This document shows, in pieces, positions 8,561-17,369 of a stretch of 64,000 bases of DNA. Both the position numbers and the translations under genes were made by a program. Source of the DNA: Mycetohabitans endofungorum. Lineage in GTDB: Bacteria; Pseudomonadota; Gammaproteobacteria; Burkholderiales; Burkholderiaceae. The notes beneath the pieces are model-generated. The model was given only the letters and a program-made list of their open reading frames with translations, did not search any database and was not told the origin of the DNA. Each line of letters opens with the position of its first letter. Within the stretch, counting starts at the first letter, position 1. The stretch spans positions 1,612,001-1,676,000 of the forward strand of contig NZ_CP132744.1 in NCBI RefSeq assembly GCF_037477895.1, in the 5' to 3' direction.

Positions 8561-8612
8561 TGTTGTAAAGAACGACGCGGCGATTCCGTCCGCCAACCGA
8601 CGTCAACTTCCG

Positions 8613-8642
8613 GCGCCGGATCTAGTGATCCGGCGCTTTTTT
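8613..8642 (+). terminator. Intrinsic terminator after phoH
   Basis: A perfect 10-bp stem (GCGCCGGATC / GATCCGGCGC) with loop TAGT is followed by six T residues. Confidence 0.93.
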
Positions 8643-8729
8643 AGGATGCTATGCCGGTCGTCGATACGAAACGCGTATCATCCAGGCGACGTGATTCCCC
8701 CACAAACTTAAAGTCCTTTCTTAAGTGTA

Positions 8730-8758
8730 TTGGCCAGACCCGGTGCGGCGGCTATGAT
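8730..8758 (+). promoter_or_regulatory. Sigma70-like promoter of the NlpC/P60 gene
   Basis: TTGGCC at 8730-8735 and TATGAT at 8753-8758 are 17 bp apart. The predicted start near 8765 makes the upstream in-frame ATG at 8754 unusable and favours translation from 8811. Confidence 0.5.
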
Positions 8759-8779
8759 TCGGGCATTGCCCCGCCGGAA

Positions 8780-8809
8780 GGCGGGCGCCTGGTCGCCCGC
8801 CCGCTTTTT
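8780..8809 (+). terminator. Terminator-like hairpin just before the NlpC/P60 start codon
   Basis: An 8-bp GC stem (GGCGGGCG / CGCCCGCC, loop 8788-8793) is followed by CGC and five T residues, ending one base before the ATG at 8811. With the promoter at 8730-8758 this could end transcription after about 45 nt, acting as an attenuator or a very short RNA. Confidence 0.55.
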
Positions 8810-8810
8810 C

Positions 8811-9842
8811 ATGCGCCTTACCTGGATTGCACTCGCACCCTGCTCCATCGCCGTACTGCTTGCCGCTTGCTCCAGCGTGCAGCAGCCAGTCACGCGCGGA
8901 GATGAAGCGCCGGCGAGTGGCTACCGCACGCGCCCATCGTCTGGGCTCGGCTTCGTGGATCACAGCGTCGGCCAGGAGGAAGTATCGATCCAGGCGATGA
9001 GCCTAGTCGGCGTGCGGTATCGCCGGGGAGGCAACACACCAAGCAGCGGCTTCGACTGCAGTGGGCTAATACGCTACGTGTTGGCGCGTTCGGCGGCGGT
9101 CGAGTTGCCGCGAACTACGGCCGAAATGAGCCAACGTGGGCGCCCGATCCAGCCGAACGAAATCGCGCCCGGCGACCTGGTCTTCTTCAACACGTCCGGC
9201 CGGCCGCATTCGCACGTCGGCATCTACGTGGGAAACATGCGCTTTGTCAACGCGCCGTCGACCGGTGGCACGGTACGCATCGACTACGTGACGAATCCAT
9301 ACTGGGCGAAGCGATTCGACGGTATTCGCCGTGTCGCCCCGGTACGCAACGCGCCGAAGAGGCCATTTGACGCACCGACGCTGCTGGCGGCGTCAGCACC
9401 ACCAACACCGCCGGCCGGCACGAGCAACGCGATGTCCAACCGGGTGGCGGTTGCCACTGTGGGCGCCATGGCTATCACAGCCAACACGGCCACCACTGGT
9501 ACCGCCGGAGCCCCTGGCACCAAGGCAACAATCGATGCCGGAAGCTCGCGCACAGCCGGTGCGGATACGCGGCACGGAATGGCTTATGCCGCCGGCAAAA
9601 CCGCGAGCGGCCCGGATGCGTTCGAACCGCCCCCGCCGACTGCTGCGACCGCGCGCAGCCAAGCGGCTTCCTGGATCGCCGCGCCGGTCATGTCGGCCAC
9701 CCCCGATCCTGTCGGCGCGACGGCGAGCGCCGCGCCGGCTGCGGGCAGCCAGGACTATGGGGCCGATACGCCGATGGCCACGCCTGCGCAGGCAGCGGCG
9801 GCCAACGATCCCATCGCCCGTTTTGCCCACGGCAATTTCTGA
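8811..9842 (+). CDS. NlpC/P60 family lipoprotein, probable peptidoglycan endopeptidase
   Basis: 343 residues from the ATG at 8811. A lipoprotein signal peptide ends in the lipobox LLAAC (lipidated C20). The NlpC/P60 domain spans about residues 55-165, with the catalytic Cys at C83 (GFDCSGL) and the His at H135 (HSHVGIYVG). The usual third position is Asn147 (FVNAPS), which the family tolerates. Such enzymes cut the D-Glu to diamino acid bond in cell-wall peptides. A long Ala/Thr/Pro-rich C-terminal tail of about 180 residues looks disordered. No clear ribosome site precedes the start, because a terminator-like hairpin occupies that space. Confidence 0.82.
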   Translation: MRLTWIALAPCSIAVLLAACSSVQQPVTRGDEAPASGYRTRPSSGLGFVDHSVGQEEVSIQAMSLVGVRYRRGGNTPSSGFDCSGLIRYVLARSAAVELPRTTAEMSQRGRPIQPNEIAPGDLVFFNTSGRPHSHVGIYVGNMRFVNAPSTGGTVRIDYVTNPYWAKRFDGIRRVAPVRNAPKRPFDAPTLLAASAPPTPPAGTSNAMSNRVAVATVGAMAITANTATTGTAGAPGTKATIDAGSSRTAGADTRHGMAYAAGKTASGPDAFEPPPPTAATARSQAASWIAAPVMSATPDPVGATASAAPAAGSQDYGADTPMATPAQAAAANDPIARFAHGNF

Positions 9843-9844
9843 GC

Positions 9845-10015
9845 GCTAAGCCACCCGATCAGCACGGCTCGCGCAACCAACCGCGGCTTGCACTAGGCCA
9901 CTACGCGAGGCCGGACGAAATCGCCGACGTTGCGCTGTTGCTGGCCCGTGCACGCGCCAGTTACGTGACCGGCGCGCTCGTCCTGATGGATGGCGGCAGC
10001 GCGGCGGTGACCTGA
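9845..10015 (+). pseudogene. Short-chain dehydrogenase, C-terminal remnant
   Basis: No start codon or N-terminal Rossmann fold is present. The frame ending in TGA at 10013-10015 reads HYARPDEIADVALLL, then SYVTGALVLMDGG, the classic end of an SDR enzyme (the RPEEIA, SYVTG and VDGG blocks). Only about 50 residues are recognisable, starting just after the NlpC/P60 stop. This is a deletion remnant with no expected activity. Confidence 0.75.
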
Positions 10016-10021
10016 GCGCGC

Positions 10022-11032
10022 CTACAGCAGCCGCTGACCGAGCCACCAGCCGGCAGCAGACAGCGCGGCGGATGCCGGAATTGTCAGGATCCAGGCCCAT
10101 ACGATATTGCCGGCGACCCCCCAGCGTACGGCCGACAGTTTCTGCGTCGCCCCGACGCCGACGATCGCGCCGGTAATCGTGTGCGTCGTCGATACCGGAA
10201 TACCGAGCCACGACGCCATGAACAGCGTAATCGCACCACCGGTCTCCGCGCAGAAGCCACCGACCGGCTTGAGCCGCGTGATGCGCTGCCCCATCGTGCG
10301 CACGATCCGCCAGCCGCCAAACAACGTGCCCAGGCCCATTGACACGTAGCAGCCGGCGATCACCCATGTCGGCGGCGCGTCGGCGCTCACCGACGCGTAG
10401 CCAGTCGCGATCAGCAGCATCCAAATGATGCCGATCGTTTTCTGCGCGTCGTTGCCTCCGTGCCCCAAGCTGTACAGCGACGCGGACACGAGTTGCAGCC
10501 GACGGAAACTCCGATCGACGCGGCTTGGCGGCGTGCGGAAGAAGAACCACGACACGAGCAGCATGAACAGCGACCCGAGCACAAAGCCGAGCAACGGCGA
10601 CACAAAAATAAAGGCGATCGTCTTCGCCAGTCCATCCACGTTCAGCGCATCCCACCCCGACTTGGCCAACGCCGAGCCGACCAAGCCGCCGATCAGCGCA
10701 TGCGACGAACTCGACGGGATCCCGTAGTACCAAGTCACGATGTTCCAGCCAATCGCCCCGACCAGTGCGCCGAACACCACGTAGTGATCGATGATGCCGG
10801 GGTCGATTGTGCCCTTGCCGACCGTGGCCGCCACCTTCAGATGAAAAATGAAGTACGCGACGACGTTGAAGCCGGCTGCGAACGCCACGGCCTGGTGCGG
10901 CTTGAGCACACCGGTGGACACCACGGTCGCGATCGAGTTTGCCGCGTCGTGGAAGCCGTTCATGAAATCGAATATCAGCGCGACGGCAACCAACAGCGCG
11001 ACCGCCCATAGAGCAAGTTGGATCGAATGCAT
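10022..11032 (-). CDS. pit: PiT-family inorganic phosphate transporter
   Basis: 336 residues, mostly hydrophobic with about ten membrane segments. Both PiT signature repeats are visible: FMNGFHDAANSIATVVSTG near the N-terminus and LGHGGNDAQKTIG in the middle. The family carries phosphate, usually as a neutral metal-phosphate complex, into the cell with protons. The gene lies 12 bp downstream of the PhoU-like gene on the same strand, the standard two-gene arrangement. A long overlapping frame on the same strand (9846-11096) is a shadow. Confidence 0.92.
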   Translation of the reverse strand: MHSIQLALWAVALLVAVALIFDFMNGFHDAANSIATVVSTGVLKPHQAVAFAAGFNVVAYFIFHLKVAATVGKGTIDPGIIDHYVVFGALVGAIGWNIVTWYYGIPSSSSHALIGGLVGSALAKSGWDALNVDGLAKTIAFIFVSPLLGFVLGSLFMLLVSWFFFRTPPSRVDRSFRRLQLVSASLYSLGHGGNDAQKTIGIIWMLLIATGYASVSADAPPTWVIAGCYVSMGLGTLFGGWRIVRTMGQRITRLKPVGGFCAETGGAITLFMASWLGIPVSTTHTITGAIVGVGATQKLSAVRWGVAGNIVWAWILTIPASAALSAAGWWLGQRLL

Positions 11033-11044
11033 CAGCTGCCCTGT

Positions 11045-11671
11045 CTATGCGTTCTCGAGCACGATGCCTTCGATGATGTTCGCGACATCCTCGCACTTGT
11101 CCGTCACGGCTTCGAGCAACTCGAAGATCGCCTTCAGCTTGATCAGCGTCTTGACGTCATCCTCCTCGCGAAATAGCTTGGACATCGCCGAGCGCAGCAG
11201 ACGGTCCGCGTCGGATTCGTAACGATCGATTTCCTCGCAGGCCTTCAGGATCGCACTGGCGCGTTTCATGTCGTGCAGCAGACCCACTGCCGTCTGCACG
11301 CGCTCGCACGTCAGCCGGCAGACACGCGCGAGTTCGTTTGCCTCGGAGGTCACCGCACGCACGTCGTACAGCGACACCGCAGTGGCCACATCCTCCATCA
11401 AGTCGAGGATGTCGTCCATCGTCGTGATCAGCTTATGGACCTCTTCACGGTCCAACGGCGTGATGAAGGTTTTGTGCAGCAAATCGATACATTCGTGCGT
11501 CAGCTTGTCGGCACGTTTCTCATTCGCTTGCACGTTTTGCTTGTGAACCTCCGCATTGGGCAGGTCGTCGATCAACCGCTCGAGTTCGAGACTGGCGTCG
11601 ACCATACATTTCGCGTGAGCGTTGAAAATTTCGAAAAACTTGCCTTCGGTAGGCATGAAGCGTCCGAACAT
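11045..11671 (-). CDS. DUF47/PhoU-like phosphate transport accessory protein
   Basis: 208 residues from the ATG at 11671, preceded by a GAGGG ribosome site; the upstream extension of the frame to 11872 lacks family features. The sequence (MFGRFMPTEGKFFEIFNAH, then long helices with acidic patches such as HKLITTMDDILDLMED) matches the PhoU-like DUF47 family. These helical proteins sit next to Pit transporters and are thought to control uptake; the mechanism is not shown by sequence. First gene of the pit operon. Confidence 0.9.
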   Translation of the reverse strand: MFGRFMPTEGKFFEIFNAHAKCMVDASLELERLIDDLPNAEVHKQNVQANEKRADKLTHECIDLLHKTFITPLDREEVHKLITTMDDILDLMEDVATAVSLYDVRAVTSEANELARVCRLTCERVQTAVGLLHDMKRASAILKACEEIDRYESDADRLLRSAMSKLFREEDDVKTLIKLKAIFELLEAVTDKCEDVANIIEGIVLENA

Positions 11672-11837
11672 GAATCCCTCGGAAGTAATGGGCGCTGACA
11701 CAAAAGTGCAGTATTGTACCTGGGCGTTGCCAGCCTGCGCGACATGCAATACGCGTGCTGCTGAGGCACGGCGCAGCAGCAGGGTGACGCGCGCGATCGA
11801 GCGAGCATAAATGAGCGACGTTAAAGACAAATCCCGG

Positions 11838-13226
11838 TTATTCGCTGTCGTAGAACGTCGACACGCCAGCAAAATTATCGAATTTCGTGTACGGTCCTAG
11901 GAACGTCAGGCGAACGGGCCCAATGGGTCCGTTCCGTTGCTTGCCGATAATGATCTCGGCCGTTCCCTTGTCGGGGCTGTCCGGGTTGTAAACCTCGTCG
12001 CGATAAATAAACAGGATCACGTCCGCATCCTGTTCGATCGCGCCAGATTCGCGCAGGTCCGACATGACCGGACGCTTGTTCGGCCGCTGCTCCAGGCCCC
12101 GGTTCAGCTGAGATAGCGCGATGACCGGCACGTCAAGCTCCTTGGCCAGTCCCTTGAGTGAGCGCGAAATCTCGGAGATCTCTGTCGCGCGGTTCTCGCC
12201 CGGCGACGAGCCAGTCATGAGTTGCAGATAATCGACAATAATCAAGCCTAGCTTGCCGCACTGACGCGCTAGCCGCCGTGCCCGCGAGCGCAATTCCATC
12301 GGATTGAGCCCGCCCGTCTCGTCGATAAAGATTTGCGCTTCACTCATTTTCTGCACCGCGTGCGTGAGCTTGGGCCAATCCTCGTCGGTCAGCCGCCCGG
12401 TACGCATCCGGTGTTGGTCGAGCCGGCCAATCGAGCCGAGCATCCGCATCACAAGTTGCGTGCCCGGCATTTCCATCGAGAACACCGCGACCGGCAAACC
12501 ATACTCGACTGCGACGTATTCACCGATGTTCATCGAGAATGCAGTTTTGCCCATCGATGGCCGTCCGGCAACAATGATCAATTCGCCGCCGTGCATCCCG
12601 GAGGTCATCCGGTCCAGGTCGATAAAGCCGGTCGGCGTGCCGGTCACATCGCTCGGATTCGCCGTGTGGTACAGCGTGTCGATCCGCTCGACGACTTGTG
12701 TCAGCAACGGCCCGATTTCGAGAAACCCTTGCGTGCCACGCTGACCTTCCTCCGCGATTGAGAAGACCTTTGCCTCGGCCTCGTCGAGCAGCTGCCGGAC
12801 CTCCTTACCCTGCGGATTGAACGCGTCGCCGGCAATCTCGTCGGCAACGGTCACCAGCTTGCGCAACACCGCACGGTCGCGCACGATCTCGGCATACCGG
12901 CGGATGTTCGCCGCGCTCGGCGTGTTCTGCGCGAGCGCATTCAGATAGGCAAGGCCGCCGACATCGTCCGCCTTGCCCGCGGTGGACAGTGACTCGAACA
13001 CCGTGATCACATCGGCCGGCCGCGACGTGGCAATCAGCTTGCCGATGTGCTCGTAGATCAGCCGGTGATCAAAGCGATAGAAATCCTGGTGACCCAGGAA
13101 GTCCGCAATCCGGTCCCACGCGCCGTTGTCGAGCAGTAAACCGCCAAGCACCGACTGCTCGGCCTCGATCGAATGCGGCGGGACCTTCAGTGACTCAAGT
13201 TGCGGATCGTGATTTGAAGCGTTCAT
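11838..13226 (-). CDS. dnaB: Replicative DNA helicase DnaB
   Basis: 462 residues from the ATG at 13226; a GTG two codons upstream is possible but unnecessary. The N-terminal helical domain (SIEAEQSVLGGLLLDNGAWDR) contacts primase. The C-terminal RecA-like domain has Walker A GRPSMGKTAFS and Walker B LIIVDYLQLM. The hexamer unwinds the fork on the lagging strand. No intein is present. It follows the ribosomal-protein operon after a strong terminator, so it probably has its own promoter. Confidence 0.96.
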   Translation of the reverse strand: MNASNHDPQLESLKVPPHSIEAEQSVLGGLLLDNGAWDRIADFLGHQDFYRFDHRLIYEHIGKLIATSRPADVITVFESLSTAGKADDVGGLAYLNALAQNTPSAANIRRYAEIVRDRAVLRKLVTVADEIAGDAFNPQGKEVRQLLDEAEAKVFSIAEEGQRGTQGFLEIGPLLTQVVERIDTLYHTANPSDVTGTPTGFIDLDRMTSGMHGGELIIVAGRPSMGKTAFSMNIGEYVAVEYGLPVAVFSMEMPGTQLVMRMLGSIGRLDQHRMRTGRLTDEDWPKLTHAVQKMSEAQIFIDETGGLNPMELRSRARRLARQCGKLGLIIVDYLQLMTGSSPGENRATEISEISRSLKGLAKELDVPVIALSQLNRGLEQRPNKRPVMSDLRESGAIEQDADVILFIYRDEVYNPDSPDKGTAEIIIGKQRNGPIGPVRLTFLGPYTKFDNFAGVSTFYDSE

Positions 13227-13273
13227 GGGCACCGATTATCGGTCATTCAGCCATTCACGCAATGGCATGAAAC

Positions 13274-13306
13274 AAAAAAAGCAGGAACCGGTTACCCGGA
13301 TCCTGC
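13274..13306 (-). terminator. Intrinsic terminator of the rpsF-rplI operon
   Basis: On the minus strand, an 11-bp stem with one mismatch (GCAGGATCCGG / CCGGTTCCTGC, loop GTAA) is followed by seven T residues. It lies between rplI and dnaB. Confidence 0.9.
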
Positions 13307-13338
13307 TTGCACGCGACACCCGAAGGTGCACAGCGATC

Positions 13339-13791
13339 TTACGCGTGCTCGCCGAGCACCGACACCGTAATGTCCGTCACCACATCGGTGTGCAGCGCCA
13401 CTTGCACCGGATGATCACCCACGATCTTCAGCGGACCTTGCGACAGGCGCACCTGTGCCTTCTCGACGTCGAAGCCTTGTTGCTTGAGCGCGACGGCGAT
13501 GTCCTGATTCGTGACCGAGCCGAACAGACGGCCATCGACACCCGACTTCTGCGTAATCTGCAGCGTTAGGCCGGCCAGCTTCTCGCCCTGAGCCTGCGCA
13601 GCGGCCAGCTTGTCGGCCGCGATTTTTTCAAGTTCCGCACGGCGCACTTCGAATTCGGCGATCGCGTCCTTCGTCGCACGGCGAGCCTTGCGCAGCGGAA
13701 TCAGGAAGTTACGTGCGTAGCCGTCCTTGACCTTGATGATGTCGCCCAGATTACCGAGTTTAGCGACTTTTTCCAACAAAATAACTTGCAT
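13339..13791 (-). CDS. rplI: 50S ribosomal protein L9
   Basis: 150 residues, the normal L9 length. The N-terminal rRNA-binding signature is [17 protein letters not shown] with GYARNFLIP, followed by a long central helix and a C-terminal domain. It binds 23S rRNA near the L1 stalk. Last gene of the rpsF-priB-rpsR-rplI operon, with a terminator 33 bp downstream. Confidence 0.97.
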   Translation of the reverse strand: MQVILLEKVAKLGNLGDIIKVKDGYARNFLIPLRKARRATKDAIAEFEVRRAELEKIAADKLAAAQAQGEKLAGLTLQITQKSGVDGRLFGSVTNQDIAVALKQQGFDVEKAQVRLSQGPLKIVGDHPVQVALHTDVVTDITVSVLGEHA

Positions 13792-13817
13792 TCGAATTCT
13801 CCTTGATCGACGCCGGC

Positions 13818-14093
13818 TTAGGCCTTGTGCAGGTCCGTGTACGGCAGCAGCGCGAGGAAACGCGCCCGCTTGATCGCCGTGTCGAGCTGGCGTTGATAGT
13901 GAGCCTTCGTGCCAGTCAAGCGCGCCGGCGTAATCTTACCATTTTCGCCAATGAAGTCCTTCAGCGTCTCGATATCCTTGTAGTCGATGTACTCGACGCC
14001 GGCTGCCGTGAAGCGGCAGAACTTCTTGCGCTTGAACAGCGGGTTCTGTTGCTGGCGACGCTTGTCAAATTTCTTACCAGTGGGACGAGCCAT
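13818..14093 (-). CDS. rpsR: 30S ribosomal protein S18
   Basis: 91 residues. The S18 core is clear: [21 protein letters not shown], then [19 protein letters not shown]. It binds S6 and 16S rRNA in the platform of the small subunit. It lies between priB and rplI with short gaps in the conserved order for this operon. Confidence 0.97.
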   Translation of the reverse strand: MARPTGKKFDKRRQQQNPLFKRKKFCRFTAAGVEYIDYKDIETLKDFIGENGKITPARLTGTKAHYQRQLDTAIKRARFLALLPYTDLHKA

Positions 14094-14095
14094 GA

Positions 14096-14398
14096 TCAGT
14101 CCTTTTCTATATCCTGCAATGCTGTGATGTGAAATACCAGGGTTTTCGCGTTACGGTGTCGTCGGGCCAGAAAACCGTCGAAATGCGCATGAACACCCAA
14201 CCCGCATGCCGCCACCTTGCTGCTGACGTCGCCGGCGGCCAGCGCCGGGATGGTCAGCTCGACGCGGCGACTGACACCAGCCTCGACGACTTCCGACTCG
14301 TGCCGCAATACGCAATTGACGATTGGCACGCCGGCTGGCGTATAACGCACTGGATCGCGCTCAATGACGCTCGCCACGAGCTGCAACCGGTTCGACAT
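14096..14398 (-). CDS. priB: Primosomal replication protein N
   Basis: About 100 residues from the ATG at 14398; another ATG two codons upstream (14404) is equally readable. It is a single OB-fold single-stranded-DNA-binding protein ([41 protein letters not shown]). PriB helps PriA reload the replisome at stalled forks. It lies 2 bp before rpsR and after rpsF, the usual place for priB in beta- and gammaproteobacteria. Confidence 0.92.
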   Translation of the reverse strand: MSNRLQLVASVIERDPVRYTPAGVPIVNCVLRHESEVVEAGVSRRVELTIPALAAGDVSSKVAACGLGVHAHFDGFLARRHRNAKTLVFHITALQDIEKD

Positions 14399-14443
14399 GC
14401 GCATGCGACGGCTTGCGCCTGTTCCCTGATATTGCCCGCTACG

Positions 14444-14821
14444 TTATGCCTGCGCTTCGGAAGTCTGCGGCTGTGCAGCCGCCTTCTTCGCTTCCTCACG
14501 CTGCACTTCCTTCATCATTGGCGACGGGCCGGTCTCGGCCTTCTTCATCTTGACGATCAGGTGGCGCAGCACCGCGTCGTTGAACTTGAACGCATGTTCC
14601 AGTTCGTCGAGCGTGGCTTGATCACATTCGATGTTCATGCAGACGTAGTGCGCCTTCGCGAGCTTTTCGATCATGTAGGCCAACTGGCGGCGGCCCCAAT
14701 CTTCGATACGGTGGATCTGGCCCCCGTGGCTGGTGATCGTCGACTTGTACTTCTCGATCATCGCGGGCACCTGCTCGCTCTGATCGGGGTGCACGATGAA
14801 CGTGATTTCATAGTGACGCAT
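14444..14821 (-). CDS. rpsF: 30S ribosomal protein S6
   Basis: 125 residues from the ATG at 14821, which lies 5 bases after GGAG of AAGGAG; a GTG at 14827 is too close to that ribosome site. S6 signatures: [37 protein letters not shown]. The Ala-rich tail is typical of Burkholderia S6. First gene of the operon. S6 binds S18 and 16S rRNA and often represses its own operon; a leader site for that was not identified here. Confidence 0.97.
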   Translation of the reverse strand: MRHYEITFIVHPDQSEQVPAMIEKYKSTITSHGGQIHRIEDWGRRQLAYMIEKLAKAHYVCMNIECDQATLDELEHAFKFNDAVLRHLIVKMKKAETGPSPMMKEVQREEAKKAAAQPQTSEAQA

Positions 14822-14885
14822 AGACACTCCTTATGGATAAAAGCCACCCGAGCGTCGAACCGGTGTGGCAAGCAAGAAACAGATA

Positions 14886-14914
14886 ATTTTATCCTAACTG
14901 CCCGGTCTGCGCAA
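14886..14914 (-). promoter_or_regulatory. Probable sigma70 promoter of the rpsF operon
   Basis: On the minus strand, TTGCGC (14914-14909) and TAAAAT (14891-14886) are 17 bp apart, about 65 bp before the rpsF start codon. Confidence 0.5.
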
Positions 14915-15185
14915 TGAGCGTTTGGGTTTCTCACGCAATGTCAATAGGTTATCTACGTTTCTGGCGCGATCTCAACCGGTTACCGTCAAGTCGAGCACGT
15001 CCGTGCTTGGCGGCAGCCCACCCCGACGGTCGGGCCGCCGTCGAGCATCCAGCCTGATCACACGCCGGCAGCATGCTGTGCTTGCCTGATAGCCCGGGTT
15101 GGAAGTGCTCACTGGCTCCATCCGCAGAGGCGGGCCGCACTAGGAGGCGGACCGCACCAGGCAATCCACGAACGCGGCTAAAAGC
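14915..15185. other. Non-coding gap between rpsF and the LRR gene
   Basis: No convincing gene. Frames here are short and lack family features. No terminator with a T-run was seen for the LRR gene, which ends at 15186. Confidence 0.5.
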
Positions 15186-17015
15186 TCAAATGACGACGCG
15201 GCGCGTGCCATTATTCAGGGATCGCAACTGGCTTTGCACTTCAGGGCTCACCGACGGGTTGTCTTCCATGTTCAGCAAAGCAAGCCTGTAATCACGCCTG
15301 CGCAGTACGTCAATTAACCGTAACGCGCCTTCGTCGTCGATCTCCGTGTCCGTCAGGTCCAACGACCTCAATCTGCAGTTCGCGAGCCCCAATGGGAAGC
15401 CGAGGCATTTGGCGCCCTGCGCGCCGATAGCGTTGGAAGACAGGTTCAGTGACGTGACCTTGCAATTCGGATTGGCCAGCGCTCGGCTCACCTGCTCAAC
15501 GCCTCGTTGATCGATTGCATTGAGTGCAAGGTTAAGCGACGCAACCTTGCAATTCACGTCGCTTATCGCGCGGGCTATATGCGCTGCCCCCTCGTTGCCG
15601 ATTTTATTACTGCCGAGATCAAGCGACACAAGCTTGCCATTGGGATGGCTCAACGGATCGCTCACATGCTTGGCGCCGTCAGCGCCGATCCCGTTGCCAT
15701 GCAGATCCAGCGAGGCGAGTTGACAACCCGCGTTGCCCAGCGCACAACCCAAGTGTTCGGCACCTTGCGCACTGATACCATTGAACCTGACATCAAGTGA
15801 CACCAGTTTGCAATTGGGATCACTCAACGCGCGCGCGATGGACTGCACACCGCCATCCGCGATGCTATTTTGGCTCAGGCTGAGCCCCGTGAGCTTGCAA
15901 TGTGGGTTGGCGAGCGCCCGTCCAATATGCTCGGCGCCCGCTTCACCAATGCGATTGTTGCCCAAATCCAGCGACGTAAGACTGCAACCGGGATTGGCCA
16001 ACGCCGCGCACAGAGGCTCAATACTGCGGTCGCTGACGCCGTTGCCGCATAGACTCAGCGTCGTGAGACCGCAACGCTGGTTGGACAGCATACGGGCCAG
16101 GTGCTCGACACCTTCGTCGCTGATGTGATTCCCGTTCAGGTTCAGCGACATAAGCTTGCAAGCGGGATCACCCAATACGCGACTCAGTTGCTCTGCACTG
16201 GCTTCCTGCAGCGAGTTACGTCCCAAGTCGAGCGATTCAAGCTTGCAGTGCTCGTTGGCCAACGCTTGGATCATAGGCGCGGCCCCTTCGTCGCCGGTCC
16301 GGTTAGCGTACAAGTTCAGCGACGTCAACTTGCAATTCGGGTTGACCAGCGCCCGCCCGAGATGCTGGGCGCCTCGCCTGGAAATGCTACAACCGGTTAG
16401 GTTCAACGACGTGAGTTGGCAGTTCGGATCACATAATGCGTCCGCCAGAGACTTCACGCTTTTTGCACTAAGCTGATTTTTGCTTAAATCCAGCGAAGTG
16501 ATCGTACAATCCGGACTCCGTATCAAACCAGCCAACCGTTGAACTCTCAGTTCCCCGATGCAACCTTTTTCGATGCAACCGTTGCCAAAACTCAACGCCT
16601 TGAGCCGCGGATAACGCCGCTGTTGAATGTCTCTCAGCAACGCGTCCAGCTCGGACGCATTCGAGACCGTTATGGAACGCGTCATCGCGTCGGCAATCGC
16701 CATCAATCGAGTATTCCCCGACCGCTGGAACGGCTGCAGCGCGTCTTGCCCGCCGACGCTCGCGATGTGGTACAAGATCTCCGTTGGCAATGCAGTCAAC
16801 GAGCGCGGTTTTAATGGCGCGTTGCGCAGTGGCTTTTGCGCCGACACGCCACACTGCTCGGCCGGCTCGTTAGCGCGCGGCAACCCGTCGAGCAGGGAAG
16901 CAACCGGCCGCTCGGTGCCGCTGACCGACCCGCGACGTGTCTGCGCCAAGGCAGCAGCATGGCTGCTGCCTTCAACGTTTTGGGCGTTGCTCACGTGACT
17001 GACCTTACTGACCAT
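15186..17015 (-). CDS. F-box and leucine-rich-repeat protein, probable type III secreted effector (GALA-like)
   Basis: 609 residues, start ATG at 17015 with a GGAGG ribosome site 5 bases upstream. There is no signal peptide; the first 70 residues are Ser/Ala/polar-rich, as in many type III secretion signals. Residues about 73-108 (LTALPTEILYHIASVGG, then DALQPF) resemble a eukaryotic F-box. From about 172 to 595 there are at least 14 repeats of 29 residues of the ribonuclease-inhibitor LRR kind, consensus C-x-L-x-S-L-x-L-x-x-N-x-I with helical parts such as GAEHIGRALA. The F-box plus LRR layout is that of Ralstonia GALA effectors, which join host SCF ubiquitin ligases. An hrpII-like box lies upstream. 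Function in the fungal host is inference. Confidence 0.75.
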   Translation of the reverse strand: MVSKVSHVSNAQNVEGSSHAAALAQTRRGSVSGTERPVASLLDGLPRANEPAEQCGVSAQKPLRNAPLKPRSLTALPTEILYHIASVGGQDALQPFQRSGNTRLMAIADAMTRSITVSNASELDALLRDIQQRRYPRLKALSFGNGCIEKGCIGELRVQRLAGLIRSPDCTITSLDLSKNQLSAKSVKSLADALCDPNCQLTSLNLTGCSISRRGAQHLGRALVNPNCKLTSLNLYANRTGDEGAAPMIQALANEHCKLESLDLGRNSLQEASAEQLSRVLGDPACKLMSLNLNGNHISDEGVEHLARMLSNQRCGLTTLSLCGNGVSDRSIEPLCAALANPGCSLTSLDLGNNRIGEAGAEHIGRALANPHCKLTGLSLSQNSIADGGVQSIARALSDPNCKLVSLDVRFNGISAQGAEHLGCALGNAGCQLASLDLHGNGIGADGAKHVSDPLSHPNGKLVSLDLGSNKIGNEGAAHIARAISDVNCKVASLNLALNAIDQRGVEQVSRALANPNCKVTSLNLSSNAIGAQGAKCLGFPLGLANCRLRSLDLTDTEIDDEGALRLIDVLRRRDYRLALLNMEDNPSVSPEVQSQLRSLNNGTRRVVI

Positions 17016-17158
17016 AATAGCCTCCGTCGATATGGCGGCTATGCAAGAAGCGGAAGCGGCAACCCATGCGCCACCGATGCGAGCGGCTATTCGTCAGCCG
17101 TGGCCGGCGATTCGCTGGGTTCGCTTCGTCTGGCTGCATGCATTGCGCCTGTGCTGGC

Positions 17159-17182
17159 CGAACCGGTTGAGCCGGACCCGAA
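17159..17182 (-). promoter_or_regulatory. hrpII-box-like element (TTCG-N16-TTCG) upstream of the LRR gene
   Basis: On the minus strand TTCG (17182-17179) and TTCG (17162-17159) are exactly 16 bases apart. This is the form of the hrpII box bound by HrpB in Ralstonia and used for hrp-type secretion genes in related Burkholderiales. It ends 143 bp before the LRR start codon and points toward it. Confidence 0.6.
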
Positions 17183-17369
17183 CGTATGTCGCACATGCCC
17201 GGACCGGCCTTTGCCAAAGTACCGCAATGGTCAGTCAATCATCGTCGATACGCGAACTTAAAACAGCAGTAACGACAGCAGCCACGCACCGCGCGCGCCG
17301 ATAGACGATCAGTAGGACTACACATGGGATCGTGTGCAACAGCCGATCAGCGCAGCACTGTGCCGGCAA
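17183..17369. other. Non-coding region upstream of the LRR gene and downstream of asparaginase
   Basis: The whole gap 17016-17369 has no supported gene; apart from the hrpII-like box I recognise nothing in it. Confidence 0.5.

Noticed and set aside
9846..11096. Minus-strand ORF of 416 codons overlapping pit
   Set aside because: Same strand, different frame from pit, Arg-rich; the PiT signatures are in the other frame.
15500..16500. Regular repeats resembling a CRISPR array
   Set aside because: The 87-bp period is coding LRR repeats on the minus strand; units diverge and there are no spacers.
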